In this document: positions 1-11,343 of the stretch, piece by piece
How the letters are laid out: each line of letters begins with the position of its first letter
How positions within the stretch are numbered: position 1 is the stretch's first letter
Assembly (NCBI GenBank): GCA_050084985.1
Contig: JBITNC010000001.1
Coordinates: 65,472,001-65,536,000 of the forward strand
Length of the DNA stretch: 64,000 bases
Direction: 5' to 3'
DNA from: Nageia nagi
Lineage: Eukaryota > Pinophyta
Program-made: the position numbers and the translations under genes
The notes under the pieces: generated by a model
What the model saw: the letters and a program-made list of their open reading frames with translations, nothing else
Told to the model about the DNA's origin: nothing
Databases searched by the model: none

Positions 1-980
1 ACCAATTCTATTCTAGCCTTGTATGATCCATATATTTACGTCATGTGAGCTACTCTAGATATAGTCTATAGAAGCATATCTCCAACACATTAGATATAGC
101 CAAATATGATTCTTATTTTATAGAGTATGTTTCATTCCAAATTAGGCATAATAAACTACTTATGATGTAAATAAGATAGTGTTGGACTCATTGGCATGAG
201 CCACCCTTTTCTTAAGAGATTACAACTCTCCTTAGATAAGATGTAGGAATTGTTAGCATGTTAATTTTAGTGTTAGCTAGTTGGTAGAATAAGTGATTTA
301 TTTTCAATAATAGAATATTATTTAGATTATTGTTATTCTTGGGCAACCTATTGTTAAAAGGATATTTATATCTCAATTATTGATGATAGAGGGGGTTAGA
401 AGATTAAAGAAGTATTGTGTGTATATTATGGAGAATAAAACTTTGTATTATATTTGTTCAAGCATATTTTGTGCAAGACAAATTGTATGCAACAATAGAG
501 TGATCTATTAAGAGTTTACAGTTCTAAGTTCTTCTAAGTCTTCCACCAAGAGGAGCAAGGGCCCACTCCAAATGGTAGAAGACTCTTTTGTTTTACTATT
601 CTTTTAATTCAGGTGTGAGTTTACATTTAGTGTGATGATTCCAAGTGTATATTTCTTACAACATTTAAGACTCTTGTACTTTCAATTTTGCAACTTTCCA
701 TTCTATATATTTGCTTTCTGCAATGTTTATTTGAAGTAGATACAACTAAGAGAAAGAGTTCAATAGCATATAGCCTTGAACATCGCTCAATTGATTAACT
801 AAATGAAGGAGTCAGATATTGTTTTCTAAGACCAGTGAGAGGAAACTAAATCTGCCTTGAATGTTGGAGTACCAGCTCTATGAGCTATTTGGTCCCTTCA
901 TGATAACAAGTGAAAGGATCACTAGGGGAAGGGTATTGACAACCCTAGTGGAATTTGGAATACCATTACTTTACTCATCA
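1..980 (+). other. Possible 5' LTR or flank of Gypsy-1
   Basis: There is no convincing coding sequence here. The stretch lies directly upstream of a PBS-like site at 981 and ends in TCATCA, as an LTR 3' end would. A possible LTR start (TGTTAGCATG) lies near 252. No second copy is present in the window, because the downstream part of the element was lost near 13111. The LTR assignment is therefore an inference from position alone. Confidence 0.3.
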
Positions 981-1003
981 TTTTTGGCACTGGTGCTAGG
1001 GAA
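981..1003 (+). other. PBS-like site of Gypsy-1
   Basis: The sequence TTTTTGGCACTGGTGCTAGGG resembles, with several substitutions, the TGGCGCC-GTTGCCGGGG primer-binding sites known from Athila/Tat-type plant gypsy elements. It sits just after a TCA-ending block and about 300 bp before the gag reading frame, where a PBS is expected. Confidence 0.35.
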
Positions 1004-1312
1004 TGATGTTAATTGAACTATCCTTGCACTTTGTAAGGATAGGGGACTTGACAGAGCCAATAACCAATCAGGTGTCATCTTGGTTCCTTAATTCTTAATA
1101 GAATGAGTGGCCCCAATAACCTATATTAAGAAATTGCAATGAATTATTATCTAAGTTGTGATAGATTGGTGTGCTTATTTTCTTAAGAATGTATGAATAG
1201 ATCAAGGGATGATAAAGGAAGATTTGTTAGTAGTAAAAGAGATGGTAGTAAGAAAGTAACTATAGGAAAATCAATCCAAAAAACACAATAAAAACCATCA
1301 AAAACTAAAAAG

Positions 1313-2903
1313 TTGAGTTCAAAAAAGTTTGTGGAAGAAACGGGAAGTAGTATAATTATCGAAGAACATCAAGTGGAGCAACCAAAAGAAATTAGGCCAG
1401 AGCCTATACGTATGGAAGAATTAGAAGAAATTGATCCAACAATTTTAGAAGAGGACATAGACCATACTCTGAAATCTAAGCACCCAATTGCTATAGAAGA
1501 GACAACTTTCATTAGTCCATCATCACCACCATTTTTGAGATTCTTAGATACACCTAAGCAATATAGGAAATTTACTAATAAATCCCCTCCATTTCTTATT
1601 TGGTTTATAGACTTAACTCTCTAAACAGAGATAGTTGAGCCTGCTCTGGATACAGTCACTATTACTCTTCATCCATCCTTCCATTTCTCTAATACATATT
1701 TACCATTACCTGTTACTCATATTTATCCTCTTTCTAGTGAAAGTGATTCTAATGTACAAAAAGAAGTAACCAAGATACCCTTCCATATTTATTATAGCAA
1801 GGGGAGATTACCATATTTTGAGCAAATAAAGAAGATATATACTAATGCACTTGTTAATATATCTAGAGGAAGTGGTGGTTTTGGAGTGGTAGTTACTAAT
1901 CCCTCTACTCAAACATTCACTTATCCCATAAGGCTCACCACAGGGACTCAAGCTCCTATGAAGAACATTTCACTATCAGTCTTACCTACTTTTCGAGGTC
2001 TTTCCATTGAGGATCCAAATCAGTTTCTATTTGAATTCAAGATATTATGTAGAACTTTTGACTATGTGATGAATGAACAAAAATTAAAAATTTTTCCATC
2101 CACTCTAAATGATAATACAATGAGGTGGTTCATGGGACTTCCTCCAGATTCCATCTCCACTTGGGATGAAATGGAGAAAGCTTTTCTAGAAAAATACTAG
2201 GAATACTATCTAGTCAAAGATAGGAAAGATGAACTATTTTGACTCAATTAGGAAGCATCAAAAAGCCTTGAAGATTTCCTTGATAGATTCTTATTTATTC
2301 ATAAAAGAGTTGGCCAACCATGGATCTTGAATTCTCCAAAACTATCTTTTTAAGAGGGCTTCTGGATTCCACATTGAAAGTCCTCAATTTGATGGGAAAG
2401 GGTAATGTCAATAAGTTAACTCTTGAGGAAATTATGGAACTTTGTAAAAATTATTCAAGGACCAGAACATATAAGAGGAGTGATAGGTTTCAGAATGATG
2501 GTTAGGTAGAGACTGGATTGGCAAGCAAAATTAAAGAGGAATTTGCAAACTTCAAGATTGATTTTTTATTTGAATTAAATCAACTGAAGAGAACAACAAA
2601 TAAATTGAAGGAGGTTTAGGATTCTTTTCAAATTACAAATTTGAAAAGGAGACCATAGATGAGTTTTCAACAAGGTATTGTCTTAGGTGTCAAAATAAAC
2701 ATGCTCTACATGAATTTCCTTTGAACAATACCCATATATGTATCCTATGCAATAATGACCATCCAACAGATGATTATGACTATCTAACAATAGAACAAAT
2801 GTTTGTAGTAGCTCCAAACATGCACATGAACTATTTGGGAGCAATGGGGCCTAGGGGAAATAGTAATTTCCAAGGGAATCCAAATCCCTATTTTTTTGAC
2901 TAA
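1313..2903 (+). pseudogene. Gypsy-1 gag, decayed
   Basis: This is a Ty3/gypsy capsid remnant. The piece 1313-2200 stays in one frame apart from a TAA at 1622. It holds an acidic N-terminal part and then a recognisable retrotransposon gag core, with FRGLSIEDPNQFLFEF followed by a region ending in WDEMEKAFLEKY. The frame then shifts. The piece 2320-2505 carries the end of the capsid domain (KLTLEEIMELCKNYSRT), and 2721-2903 carries a CxxC plus HP-type knuckle (CILCNNDHPTDDYDY). Stops and at least two frameshifts make it non-functional. It breaks off at 2951, where Copia-A was inserted. The matching protease half lies beyond Copia-A at 12637. Confidence 0.75.
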
Positions 2904-2951
2904 TGAATTAGAATTGGTGGAACATGCCACCACAGTCCCCATGGATGTTAA

Positions 2952-3454
2952 TGTTAGAATTTGTAATGAAATATTGTGAATTCCTAAACTCCTTGTAAAT
3001 TCAATTAATCACTTAAAGGATATGTAGATACCTTAAGGGATTAATTGAATTCTTTATTATGTGTGGACTTTGACCTAACCATGGGGTTGGTTGGTAGGTT
3101 AAAGTTAGGTCACACATTTATTGTAACCCTAACCTTACCCTTGGGTTAAAGGGAGGTTAGGGAGGTGCTCTAAAACTATAAATAGAGGGCCTCTCCTCTT
3201 GTAATACACATCTAAGTTTGAGGAGTAAGATTACTCTACTTGGTTGTGTAGGAGAGAGCAAGAGAATAGTTGTAAGAGGCATAGTTGAGAATAAGAGAGC
3301 TAGTTGTGGATGTACTCCCAAGGAGGGAGGAACCACATTACATGGTGTCATATTGTGTGAATGTGTTAGTAGCTTGTAGATGTTTACATGTTGAATGTGT
3401 TTGAGCTTTCTATAGTCTTGGACCTTGGGAATTAGATCTAGGCTAATTCCATCA
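2952..3454 (+). repeat. Copia-A 5' LTR
   Basis: The 503-bp LTR begins TGTTAGAATTTG and ends CTAATTCCATCA, directly followed by the PBS. It matches 11587-12089 except for four substitutions. A TATAAATA box at 3177-3184 should set the R region start roughly 30 bp further on. Confidence 0.95.
3177..3184 (+). promoter_or_regulatory. TATA box of Copia-A 5' LTR
   Basis: TATAAATA is followed by AGAGGGCC. It is identical in the 3' LTR at 11812-11819, and the same box occurs at a comparable place in the related Copia-B LTRs (28112, 56233, 57527). Confidence 0.7.
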
Positions 3455-3456
3455 AT

Positions 3457-3468
3457 TGGTATCAGAGC
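3457..3468 (+). other. Copia-A primer-binding site
   Basis: TGGTATCAGAGC lies two bases after the LTR end. This is the standard initiator-Met tRNA PBS of plant copia elements. Confidence 0.9.
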
Positions 3469-3531
3469 TTGGTGTGGAAGCTCTTCTCCTTGGTGTGGAA
3501 GCTCTTCTCCTTGGTGTGGAAGCTCTTCTTC
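3469..3531 (+). repeat. Three 21-bp tandem repeats next to the PBS
   Basis: The unit TTGGTGTGGAAGCTCTTCT(CC) is repeated three times, starting at the last PBS base. The Copia-B leader at 28397 carries about two diverged copies of the same unit, so it is a lineage feature. Confidence 0.75.
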
Positions 3532-4086
3532 TACATTTTGGAGTTTGTCAAATTTGGAAATCTTAATCCTATTCTTCATTGTGAGGTAAAAAGTTTGCAA
3601 AGGTATAACCTTCTATCCTTCTTTAACTAAGTTCATTATGATACTAATTTTTTGTATGATTATGCTAGCTAAATGTCTTAGCTAAAATTACTTCAAATAC
3701 CATAATATATTTTTGCTACTCTCTTCTTACTAACAATATTTTATGTTAGTAATCTATTTTTTATGTACAAAGAAAATGATTTTTTTTGTGAGCAAAAATA
3801 TATTATGATAGCATCTTATTGAAAAGATTTTTTTACAATAGTATTTTGTGAAAAATATCATTAAAAAAAAAAAGGACGAAGATGCAATTTTTTACATCTT
3901 TTATTGTTAAAATAAAGTGGAGGACTTTATTTACAAGACTTTTACATATTTAAATAATTAGAGGAAATTATTTAAAATTTAAAGCAAATATGAGGCTCAT
4001 TTTTTTATTGTTGAAATAAAAAATGCAAGACTTTACAATTTTTTTTAAATATTTACTATTTATCAAAAATTATAAAATGTTGGGGG

Positions 4087-5135
4087 GACACAAATTTGAA
4101 TGGGTCTGTAAATTGTTTGACAAAATGCCTCATCTAGATGCAGTCTTGTTTCCTCCTCTGTAATGAGCACAGGATATGCACCAACGTATCTTCCTTTGCC
4201 AAGGAGATAGGGAGAGGAAAGGTATGCACAAAACGGTCAATCAAGAGAAGGGTCTGCGAGCTGTTTGACAAAATGCCTCGCACGACCTCTCCTCTTCCAC
4301 GTCCATGGCGGCAACGTAGGGAAGGCACGCAAATTGTTTGACAAAGTGCCGTTTGTCTCTCCATCCGCCATGAGAGTCTGCATCAGTGGATCAATGGGTC
4401 ATGGAATTTTGGAGATGTGTAAACGCTGTGGATGAAACTGGAGGGACGCATTGGTGCTTAGGACTGAAGCCACCGTTTCATTGCCTGCTCGCGCGCACCT
4501 CACACCACCTGACGTCGCCGGCTTCCTCCTCACTCGCCTGCGTTGTCTCCTTAGGCCACGCAACATTTAGTTCATGTTCTCTTCCCCACCTGCAGTTTAG
4601 TGGACTGCAATGATCACAGGAGCTGCATAAAAACGGATACAATTCGGTGCCCTTCCAAGTCGACCGTCGCGTGCGCTTCCTTCTCCCTCGCCAGCCGCGA
4701 CCTGGTTTCTCCTCATGCACGCTGGCTCCCTCCATTGTCTCCCACTTTTTTCCTGTCTCCTCTGCTCGCAGGATCTACACATAATGGATACATGCATGTT
4801 GTTTACCACCATGCACGATGAAAACACTGTTTCATGGATTGAAATGTTCAATCGGCTGCCTCCTGTCCTCAGCCTGCTCACACGCGCGCCGGCTGCGCCT
4901 CCATCCTCGTCCTCACACGTTTGCCAGCCACGATGCCTCTCCTGGACTCCTTCCACACATGCTTGCCACTCCTCCTGCCAGCTACAGTCTCCTCCTCCCT
5001 CTCCTCCTAAGCTCCTCCTCTCTGGTCAGCCTTCTACACAAGTCCTCTTCTTAGCCTCCATGCAGGTTCTCCTCTTTCCCACGGTCAAAGTTGATGACTG
5101 TCCACCTCCTTCCAAGTCTTCCAAGTCACCTTAAA
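4087..5135 (+). pseudogene. GC-rich captured gene debris with PPR-like motifs
   Basis: This block is conspicuously GC- and CpG-rich inside AT-rich DNA. Three stretches encode the pentatricopeptide-repeat signature (K/E)LFDK(M/V)P, at 4104-4130, 4252-4278 and 4304-4351. The last reads GNVGKARKLFDKVP, close to the usual PPR ending. Near 4811-4860 an HDENTVSWIEMF segment resembles the VSWxxMI part of plant organellar PPR proteins. The pieces lie in three frames and are interrupted, so no protein is made. The 3' half (4870-5110) is a C/T-rich stretch I cannot assign. I infer capture of host gene sequence by Copia-A or an ancestor. Confidence 0.45.
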
Positions 5136-5559
5136 TGCCTTAGTTTTGTTTTTTGACCACCTACATATTTACACTTCTAAAAAGCAACGTGTCTTTTTTG
5201 TGAAAAACAAGGGGGGGTCATCTTTTTCACCTACTAAGCATTTAATGATTATTGACTTAGGACAAAGCATTCAAAATCATTTAAACTAGGGGTATGGGTC
5301 TCCTATTCCACCTTTCAAGTTCTCTAAAAATCCACTACTCCCCTTACATGCACTTAGGAGTACTTAAAATAAATTCTTATTTTCTCCTCCAAATTTAATG
5401 CTTAATTAAAAGGTGCACATGCATAATAATTTAGTTTAAAGTATGCTATTTTAAGTAAATAAGGGATTTTTTTTACTTAAAATGCATCACTTATACAAGT
5501 CTTAGCATACAAGTTTAGGGATCCACCTTTAAGTAAAAAGGGGGGTGGTATAATTTTAC

Positions 5560-5815
5560 TTAAATTTCATCTAGATATAATTTTACTTAAATTTTATCTA
5601 GATCTTGCATGCTAGACTTAATGATACATGCTTAGGACTTAAACTTTTAAGTTAAATAATGCATGATGCATGATTATTTACTTAAATTTTATCTAGATCT
5701 TGCATGATAGACTTAATGATGCATGTATCTTTATCTTGTTTGAAGCATAAAACATGCTTAGGACTTAAATTTTTAAAGTTAATGCATGATGCATGATTAC
5801 TTAATTTTTTTTTAA
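5560..5815 (+). repeat. Two-copy AT-rich tandem repeat
   Basis: The block TTTTATCTAGATCTTGCATG...ATGCATGATGCATGATTA is present twice (about 5592-5680 and 5686-5800). Each copy ends in the palindrome-rich core ATGCATGATGCAT. It lies within the Copia-A leader and has no coding potential. Confidence 0.6.
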
Positions 5816-6549
5816 GTCATGGAATAATGCATGTTATGAATTAAATACTAAGTAGGACTTAGTTCTTATGTTTAATTCATTAAGTGCTTTGAGCAAAAAT
5901 GCAAGATGTAAAAGTCCTTTAGGGGTTAGTACAAAACCCATTGGATTTTTTTTAAGGTTTTCAAACTCGTGTGGATGATGCAATTTTACTTTACTTTATA
6001 TTTTGCACAATTTGCTTATACTTGCAAAAACGCAAATATTGAAAGTAACCCCTAAAATGAACACATCCGCACGTACTCTTCCACAACATGACTTGTTTGG
6101 GGAGCCACAAGGTGAGGACAGGGCAGACTGGAGCCCTTTTTAGTCCGAAGACCCGAGTGGTGGTAAGTCCGTCTTAATTGCCCCTAAGACCTCTGTTGGA
6201 TTGGACATAACTCTATTAGGTGGACAGGCATGTGTGTAGTGATACCACATGTCCGCACGTCCATTCAGGGATTATCCTGATAACCTAGGAGGAAAACTGA
6301 AAACCCTAATCAAGATAATTAAAATGGCCGGTCCAAGATACGTCGGATCCTTGGAAAATAGTAAGTACTTCTCCTTATGAGAGTATATCACTGACCAAGG
6401 TGAACTGGTTGAGGACTGGTAGTACCTGGGCTCCACCTTGCGGGCATCCAGGTGAAGGCCTAATTCTATACAAGAAAACAACCCCAACTTTATCCTTCTA
6501 CGGATCGTGGTTAATAAGTTTGCACATGTGGGACATGTTTACTTATTAG
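5816..6549 (+). other. Rest of the Copia-A leader, non-coding
   Basis: I see no gene. From about 6060 the composition becomes less AT-rich and has a short repeat (ATCCGCACGT near 6065, GTCCGCACGT near 6250). It may be another captured or nested fragment, but nothing identifies it. Confidence 0.4.
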
Positions 6550-6621
6550 ATGTTTTATATGTATAGATGGTATATTGTAAAAGTTTGCATTCTTATTGCA
6601 CATTTAATTTTTTTTGTAGCA

Positions 6622-8139
6622 ATGGTTGAAACTTTTATACCCAAGCACATACTCGACGGTTTTAACTTTGGCATATGGGAACCTCGTATGAAAGCTGAGT
6701 TGCAAGCAAGAAAGCTATGGCAGACAGTTAATGAAGACATGGTTGCTCCTACAGATGAGAAGGCACTTGAAATCTACAACACAAAGAATGAGTTAGCCAC
6801 TTCTATGATTTATCGTGCAGTGTCAGATGATGTCCTTCTCATGATTTCTTCATCAACGTCAGCAAAGGAAGCTTGGGATAGGCTAAAGAAAATTTACCTT
6901 GGGTCCAAATTCTCAAGGAGGTTCACCATTCTACAAAAGTTGTTGCAGTATCGTCAAAGTGAAGATGAAAGTGCCTCTATCTACTTGAACAAGATCATTG
7001 ACCTTAGGACACAACTGGTTGGTTGTGGGTGCAGCTGGATCAATGATGAGTTCTTGGTCTTTATCATCCTACAAAGCCTTTCTACAAAGTTCAGTAACTT
7101 TGTCACAGTTATGGAAACAAGGCTCGATGATGAAGAAGATGTCATCTCACTGGACAACCTTTCTAGACTCCTTCTGAAGCATGAGGAAACGTTGAATAAG
7201 AAAATGTTGAACCCTTCTCCAAAGGACAATCATATTGCTCTAGGAGCAACTAAAACTCCTTTCAAGAAGAAGTTCAAACATTACAAAGATAACAAATCCT
7301 CATCCTCCTTCAGAAAGTATGAGAAAAAGGGCAACAACAATAGCAATTTCAAGCAAAGAAACGACAAAGCTGGATCAAACAATCCAACACCTACAGAAAA
7401 GTTTGATGGAAATTGTAACTTTTGTGGCATCTTTGGTCACAAAGAGTATGATTGTCGCAAAAAGAAATATGCTCAAAAAGGTAAGAGGCATGCAAATGTG
7501 AAACATTTCAATAATACAAAGAAGAACAAGCATGCTGCTTCTGTTGCCTTCTACTCTACGACTCAAACTATTTCAGATGATTGGATTGTTGATTCAGGAT
7601 GCACTAATCACATGTGTTATGAAAAGGATAAGTTTGAAAACTTTCATAAGTACCAAAAGGATGCAGTTGTGATTGGTGACAATACAGTGCTTGATATTCA
7701 AGGAATAGGGAGTGTGAAGATTCATGGAAAGGTTCTAGACAATGTCTTCTATGTACCTAAACTAAGGATGAATCTTATCTCAGTAATTCAGATTACAAGG
7801 AAAGGATACTCATTTGAGTTTACCTCACACTCCTGGTGCATTAAGAAAGGACTTGCCACCTTCATGAAAGGATCCATAAAAGATGACCTTTATATCGTGG
7901 ATCAAGTTCCTTCAAAGATATGTCTTGCTGCAAATGTCTGTTCAAAGGGCAATCTTTGGCATCATCGATTAGGTCACCTTAACCACAAGAGTATTCAAGA
8001 TATGAAAAATCATGAACTTGTGGAAGGTTTACCTAATATTACACCCACAACTGGTCTTTGTGAAAGGTGTATTCTTGGAAAAATGAATAGGCAAAAGTTT
8101 GACAAAGATAAAGCAACTCGGGCTACTCGTCCTCTTTAG
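6622..8139 (+). pseudogene. Copia-A polyprotein, part 1: gag, protease, pre-integrase
   Basis: The first 505 codons of a copia polyprotein. I take the ATG at 6622, not the upstream ATG at 6550, because family gags start MVETF...-like and the extra 24 residues are hydrophobic leader translation next to a splice-acceptor-like site. In order: the gag/UBN2-type capsid (residues about 1-220), a basic linker, a CCHC zinc knuckle starting at residue 265 (CNFCGIFGHKEYDC), the aspartic protease motif DSG at residue 324, and the HHCC pre-integrase domain beginning WHHRLGHLN at 446. The frame ends at an in-frame TAG (8137-8139) exactly where integrase continues, so the stop breaks a single ORF. Everything up to that stop looks intact. 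Confidence 0.9.
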
Positions 8140-10533
8140 CTTGTGCATTCAGGTTTGATGGGTCCGTTTCAGACTAAGTCCCTAGGGGGAGCTTCTTATG
8201 TTCTGACCTTCATTGATGATTTCAGTAGGATGACATTTGGTTATCTACTTGAGCACAAGGATCAAAATTTTGACAGGTTCAAAGATTTCAAGGCACTTGT
8301 TGAAAATCAAACTGATTTCAAGATCAAGATGCTAAGATCTGATAATGGGGGTGAATATAATAGCAATGAGTTTAACGACTATTGCGTTAAACATGGGATC
8401 AAGAGGCAATTCACTATCCCTTACACCCCTCAGCAAAATGGAGTTGCTGAAAGGAAGAACCGCACCATTATGGAAATGGCAAGGTGCATGTTGGGTAACC
8501 TTCCTAGTTTCTTATGGGGTGAAGCTGTTCACACTGCTATTCACACTCTGAATCGGTGTCCTACTAAAGCAGTTGAAGGTAAAACTCCATATGAAGCATG
8601 GACAGGAAAGAAACCTAATATCTCACACTTCAGGATCTTTGGTTGTGATGCATTTACCTTCATTACTTCAGAGAAAAGGAAGAAGTTGGATCATAGATCA
8701 GAAAAATGCATCTTTGTGGGGTATGATAATCAGCATAGAGGTTACAGGCTCTACTCCTCAGCCCATAAAATAGTCTTTGTTTCTAGGGATGTCAAGTTCA
8801 ATGAACTTCCTGAGGATTCACCTTCTCATGATGAGGTATCTGCTTCAGATGATTCTTCACCTGCTCCTAACTGGTTGGATGATAATGTAGAGAAGTCACC
8901 ACAAGAGCAAAATTCTCCAGCTCAGAGAATTACAAGAAGTATGACCTTGAACAAATCCTTATTTGCCAAAATTGATAATATGAATGAGCCATCAACTTTC
9001 AAAGAAGCTTCCAAGCAAGAGTGCTGGATGGATGCTATGAAAGTTGAGTATGAGGCACTCATGAAAAATGAAACTTGGGATTTGGTTCCTTATCCCAATG
9101 CGAAAAATGTGATTGGAAATAAATGGATATACAAGGTCAAGTACACTTCTAATGGAGAAATTGAGAAATACAAAGCAAGGTTAGTGGCCAAAGGATGCGC
9201 TCAGCAATATGGCATTGATTATGAGGAAATCTTTGCTCCTGTGGCCAAGATGCCTACTGTTAGGATCATCCTTGCTCTTTCTGCAGCTCAAGGTTGGAAA
9301 GTTTTTCAACTTGATGTCAAGAGTGCCTTTCTCAATGGTGACTTGGATGTTGAAATCTACATGAATCAACCAGAAGGGTTTATTCCAGAAGGAAAAGAGT
9401 CTCTTGTGTGCAAGCTCAAGAAGTCTTTGTATGGACTTAAGCAAGCACCTAGAGTATGGTACAAGAAAATTTCAGGATTCTTTACAGATATTGGTTTTTT
9501 GAAATGCTTCTCAGACTCAGATCTCTATGTACTCAATCAGGGAAAAGACGTGGTCTTAATTCTCCTTTATGTGGATGATCTTCTTATAACTGACAATAAT
9601 ATTGCAATCATCCAAGAGTGCATATCCAAACTAAAGGCAACATTTGAAATGACTGATCTAGGTCTATTGCATTACTATCTTGGGATGCAAGTATACCAAT
9701 ACAAAGATTGTACTTATCTTAGTCAATCTAAGTATATATCAGACATCTTGCAAAAGTTTGGAATGGAGGAGTGTCGATCTGCTGCACTACCTGTTTCTCC
9801 TAGAATTGTTATATCACTGAGCTCAGATTCTCAGTTGGCTGATGCTACAGCTTATAGGCAATTGATCGGTAGTCTTCTGTATTTGACTATCTCTCGGCCT
9901 GATATTGCCTTTGCAGTGAATCTGATGGCACGATTCATGCAAAAACCATATGTTGAACACCTCAACGCTGTTAAGCAAATCTTGCGGTATGTGGTAGGGA
10001 CTAAGGATCTTGCTCTTAAGTATTCCAAAGTGCCCTCGATTGTTCTCTCAGGGTTCTCAGATTCTGATTATGGGGGAGATAGAGATGATAGAAAGTCAAC
10101 CTCTGCATATGTGTTCAGCATTGGTTCAGGTGCTATCTCTTGGGCTTCCAAGAAGCAACCTACTGTGACTCTTTCCACCACCGAAGCTGAATATCGAGCC
10201 ATGTCTGTTGCCGCTCAAGAAGCTATTTGGCTAAGGCATCTTCTGAACGAAATTGGGTATAAGCAAAATGACCCATCTCTTATTTCTTCAGACAATCAAT
10301 CGGCTATCTCCTTGGCTAAGAATCCTGTGTTTCATCAGAGAACCAAGCATGTGGAAATCCAAGCCCATTTTATCAGGGAGAAGGTTCTAGATGACATCAT
10401 ACACTTGCAGTATTGTCCATCTACTGAAAACTCCGCTGATTTGTTCACCAAGCCCCTTCCTGAAGCTCAGTTCAGCAAGCTTAGGGATTCTCTCGGGTTG
10501 GTGAAGTTGCCCTCAAGGGGGAGTGAAGCTTGA
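8140..10533 (+). pseudogene. Copia-A polyprotein, part 2: integrase core, RT, RNase H
   Basis: This continues the same frame after the TAG. The integrase core keeps the second Asp (RSDNGGEY, codon 8341) and the Glu (NGVAER, codon 8449) at DX35E spacing. The first catalytic Asp of the HSDxxGP motif is Gly (codon 8152). Next come a linker and a reverse transcriptase with LDVKSAFLNGDL and the active-site LLYVDDLL (YVDD at 9568-9579). RNase H follows, with SDSDYGGDRDDRKST, TLSTTEAEY and the ADLFTKPL ending. RT and RNase H look functional. Part 2 has no start codon of its own, so it depends on readthrough, or is not made. Confidence 0.9.
10515..10523 (+). other. Internal polypurine-tract copy at the end of pol
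   Basis: AAGGGGGAG followed by TG is identical to the functional PPT at 11578-11586, but it overlaps the last pol codons about 1.06 kb upstream. The same feature is kept at the pol end of both Copia-B remnants (55305-55313, 56601-56609). Confidence 0.6.
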
Positions 10534-10589
10534 ACTTTTGTTAGTGATGACAACTTCACCTCTAAGAGACTTCTTTTTTATTGTACATT

Positions 10590-11100
10590 CCAGACCTCCA
10601 TGGTGAGTTTGCTCTGCGTGAGAAACTCGTTGTACAACTGTTGTTATATAGTGTTGATTATTTTACACCTCTGTGGTAAGTTTGCTCTGCGTGACAAACT
10701 TGTTGTACATTTTACACCTCCGTGGTAAGTTTGCTCTGCGTGACAAACTTGTTGTACAATTTTTGAGCATATAATTTATATACCTCTGTGGTAAGTTCGC
10801 TCTGTGTGAGGAACTTGTTGTACATTCCAGACCTCCGTGGTGAGTTTGCTCTGCGTGAGAAACTCATTGTACAATTTTTATGCTCTATTTTACACCTCCG
10901 TGGTAAGTTTGCTCTGCGTGACAAACTTGTTGTACATTCTATACCTCCGTGGTGAGTTTGCTCTGCGTGAGAAACTCGTTGTACAATTTTTTGAGCATAT
11001 AATTAATATACCTCAATGGTAAGTTCGCTCTGTGTGAGGAACTTGTTGTACATTCTATACCTCCGTGGTGAGTTTGCTCTGCGTGAGAAACTCGTTATAC
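10590..11100 (+). repeat. Array of nine hairpin units in the Copia-A 3' region
   Basis: Nine 24-nt inverted-repeat units start at 10605, 10678, 10727, 10793, 10842, 10905, 10954, 11021 and 11070. Each has 6-7-nt complementary arms, a short inner CTC/GAG-type stem with a one-base bulge, and a 5-nt loop (TGCGT or TGTGT). Three arm versions exist: GAGTTT/AAACTC (four), AAGTTTG/CAAACTT (three) and AAGTTC/GAACTT (two). The arms change together so pairing is kept. Spacing alternates 49 bp with 63-73 bp, so the larger unit is about 115 bp. Flanking words are ACCTCCGTGGT before and GTTGTACA after. Confidence 0.9.
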
Positions 11101-11343
11101 AATTTTTATGCTCTATTAATAATCAACACATGTCTATATAACAACAAGTGACTATGAGTGATGGCTTGGCATCTCCGTGATGACTCATAGTGCACCATTG
11201 ATCAGTTATTTATAAGATAGCATTATTTGATTCTCTTATTTGAATATATGATGCATCTAACTGATTTTGTTCATGAGTTGCTTGTAGCATGCAGGATCTT
11301 CTTCAGAAATGCAGGTTACTCACATTGTGAAAGCAAGCTCATG

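Larger units (their letters stand above)
3603..6619 (+). other. Candidate leader intron of Copia-A
   Basis: The leader between PBS and gag is unusually long (3 kb). It starts at AAG|GTATAACC, a good plant donor. The same AAG|GTATAACC string occurs at the matching place in the diverged Copia-B leader (near 28490). It ends at a T-rich tract followed by TTTGTAG at 6611-6619, three bases before the gag ATG at 6622. Removing this segment would join a roughly 150-nt leader to the gag start. Splicing is an inference; another donor (GAG|GTAAAA, about 3585) is also plausible. Confidence 0.4.

Noticed and set aside
3157-3600. 147-codon minus-strand frame across the Copia-A 5' LTR, and its partner at 11792-12232
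   Set aside because: Both are antisense readings of the same LTR sequence, with no protein features.
4478-5134. Several overlapping open frames of 70-140 codons on both strands
   Set aside because: They come from the GC-rich, stop-poor composition of the captured island. Only the PPR-like motifs have family support, and they lie in different frames.
8137-8139. Programmed readthrough at the Copia-A TAG
   Set aside because: The context lacks the known plant readthrough signal, the stop sits inside integrase rather than between gag and pol, and a second integrase defect lies next to it. A nonsense mutation is simpler.
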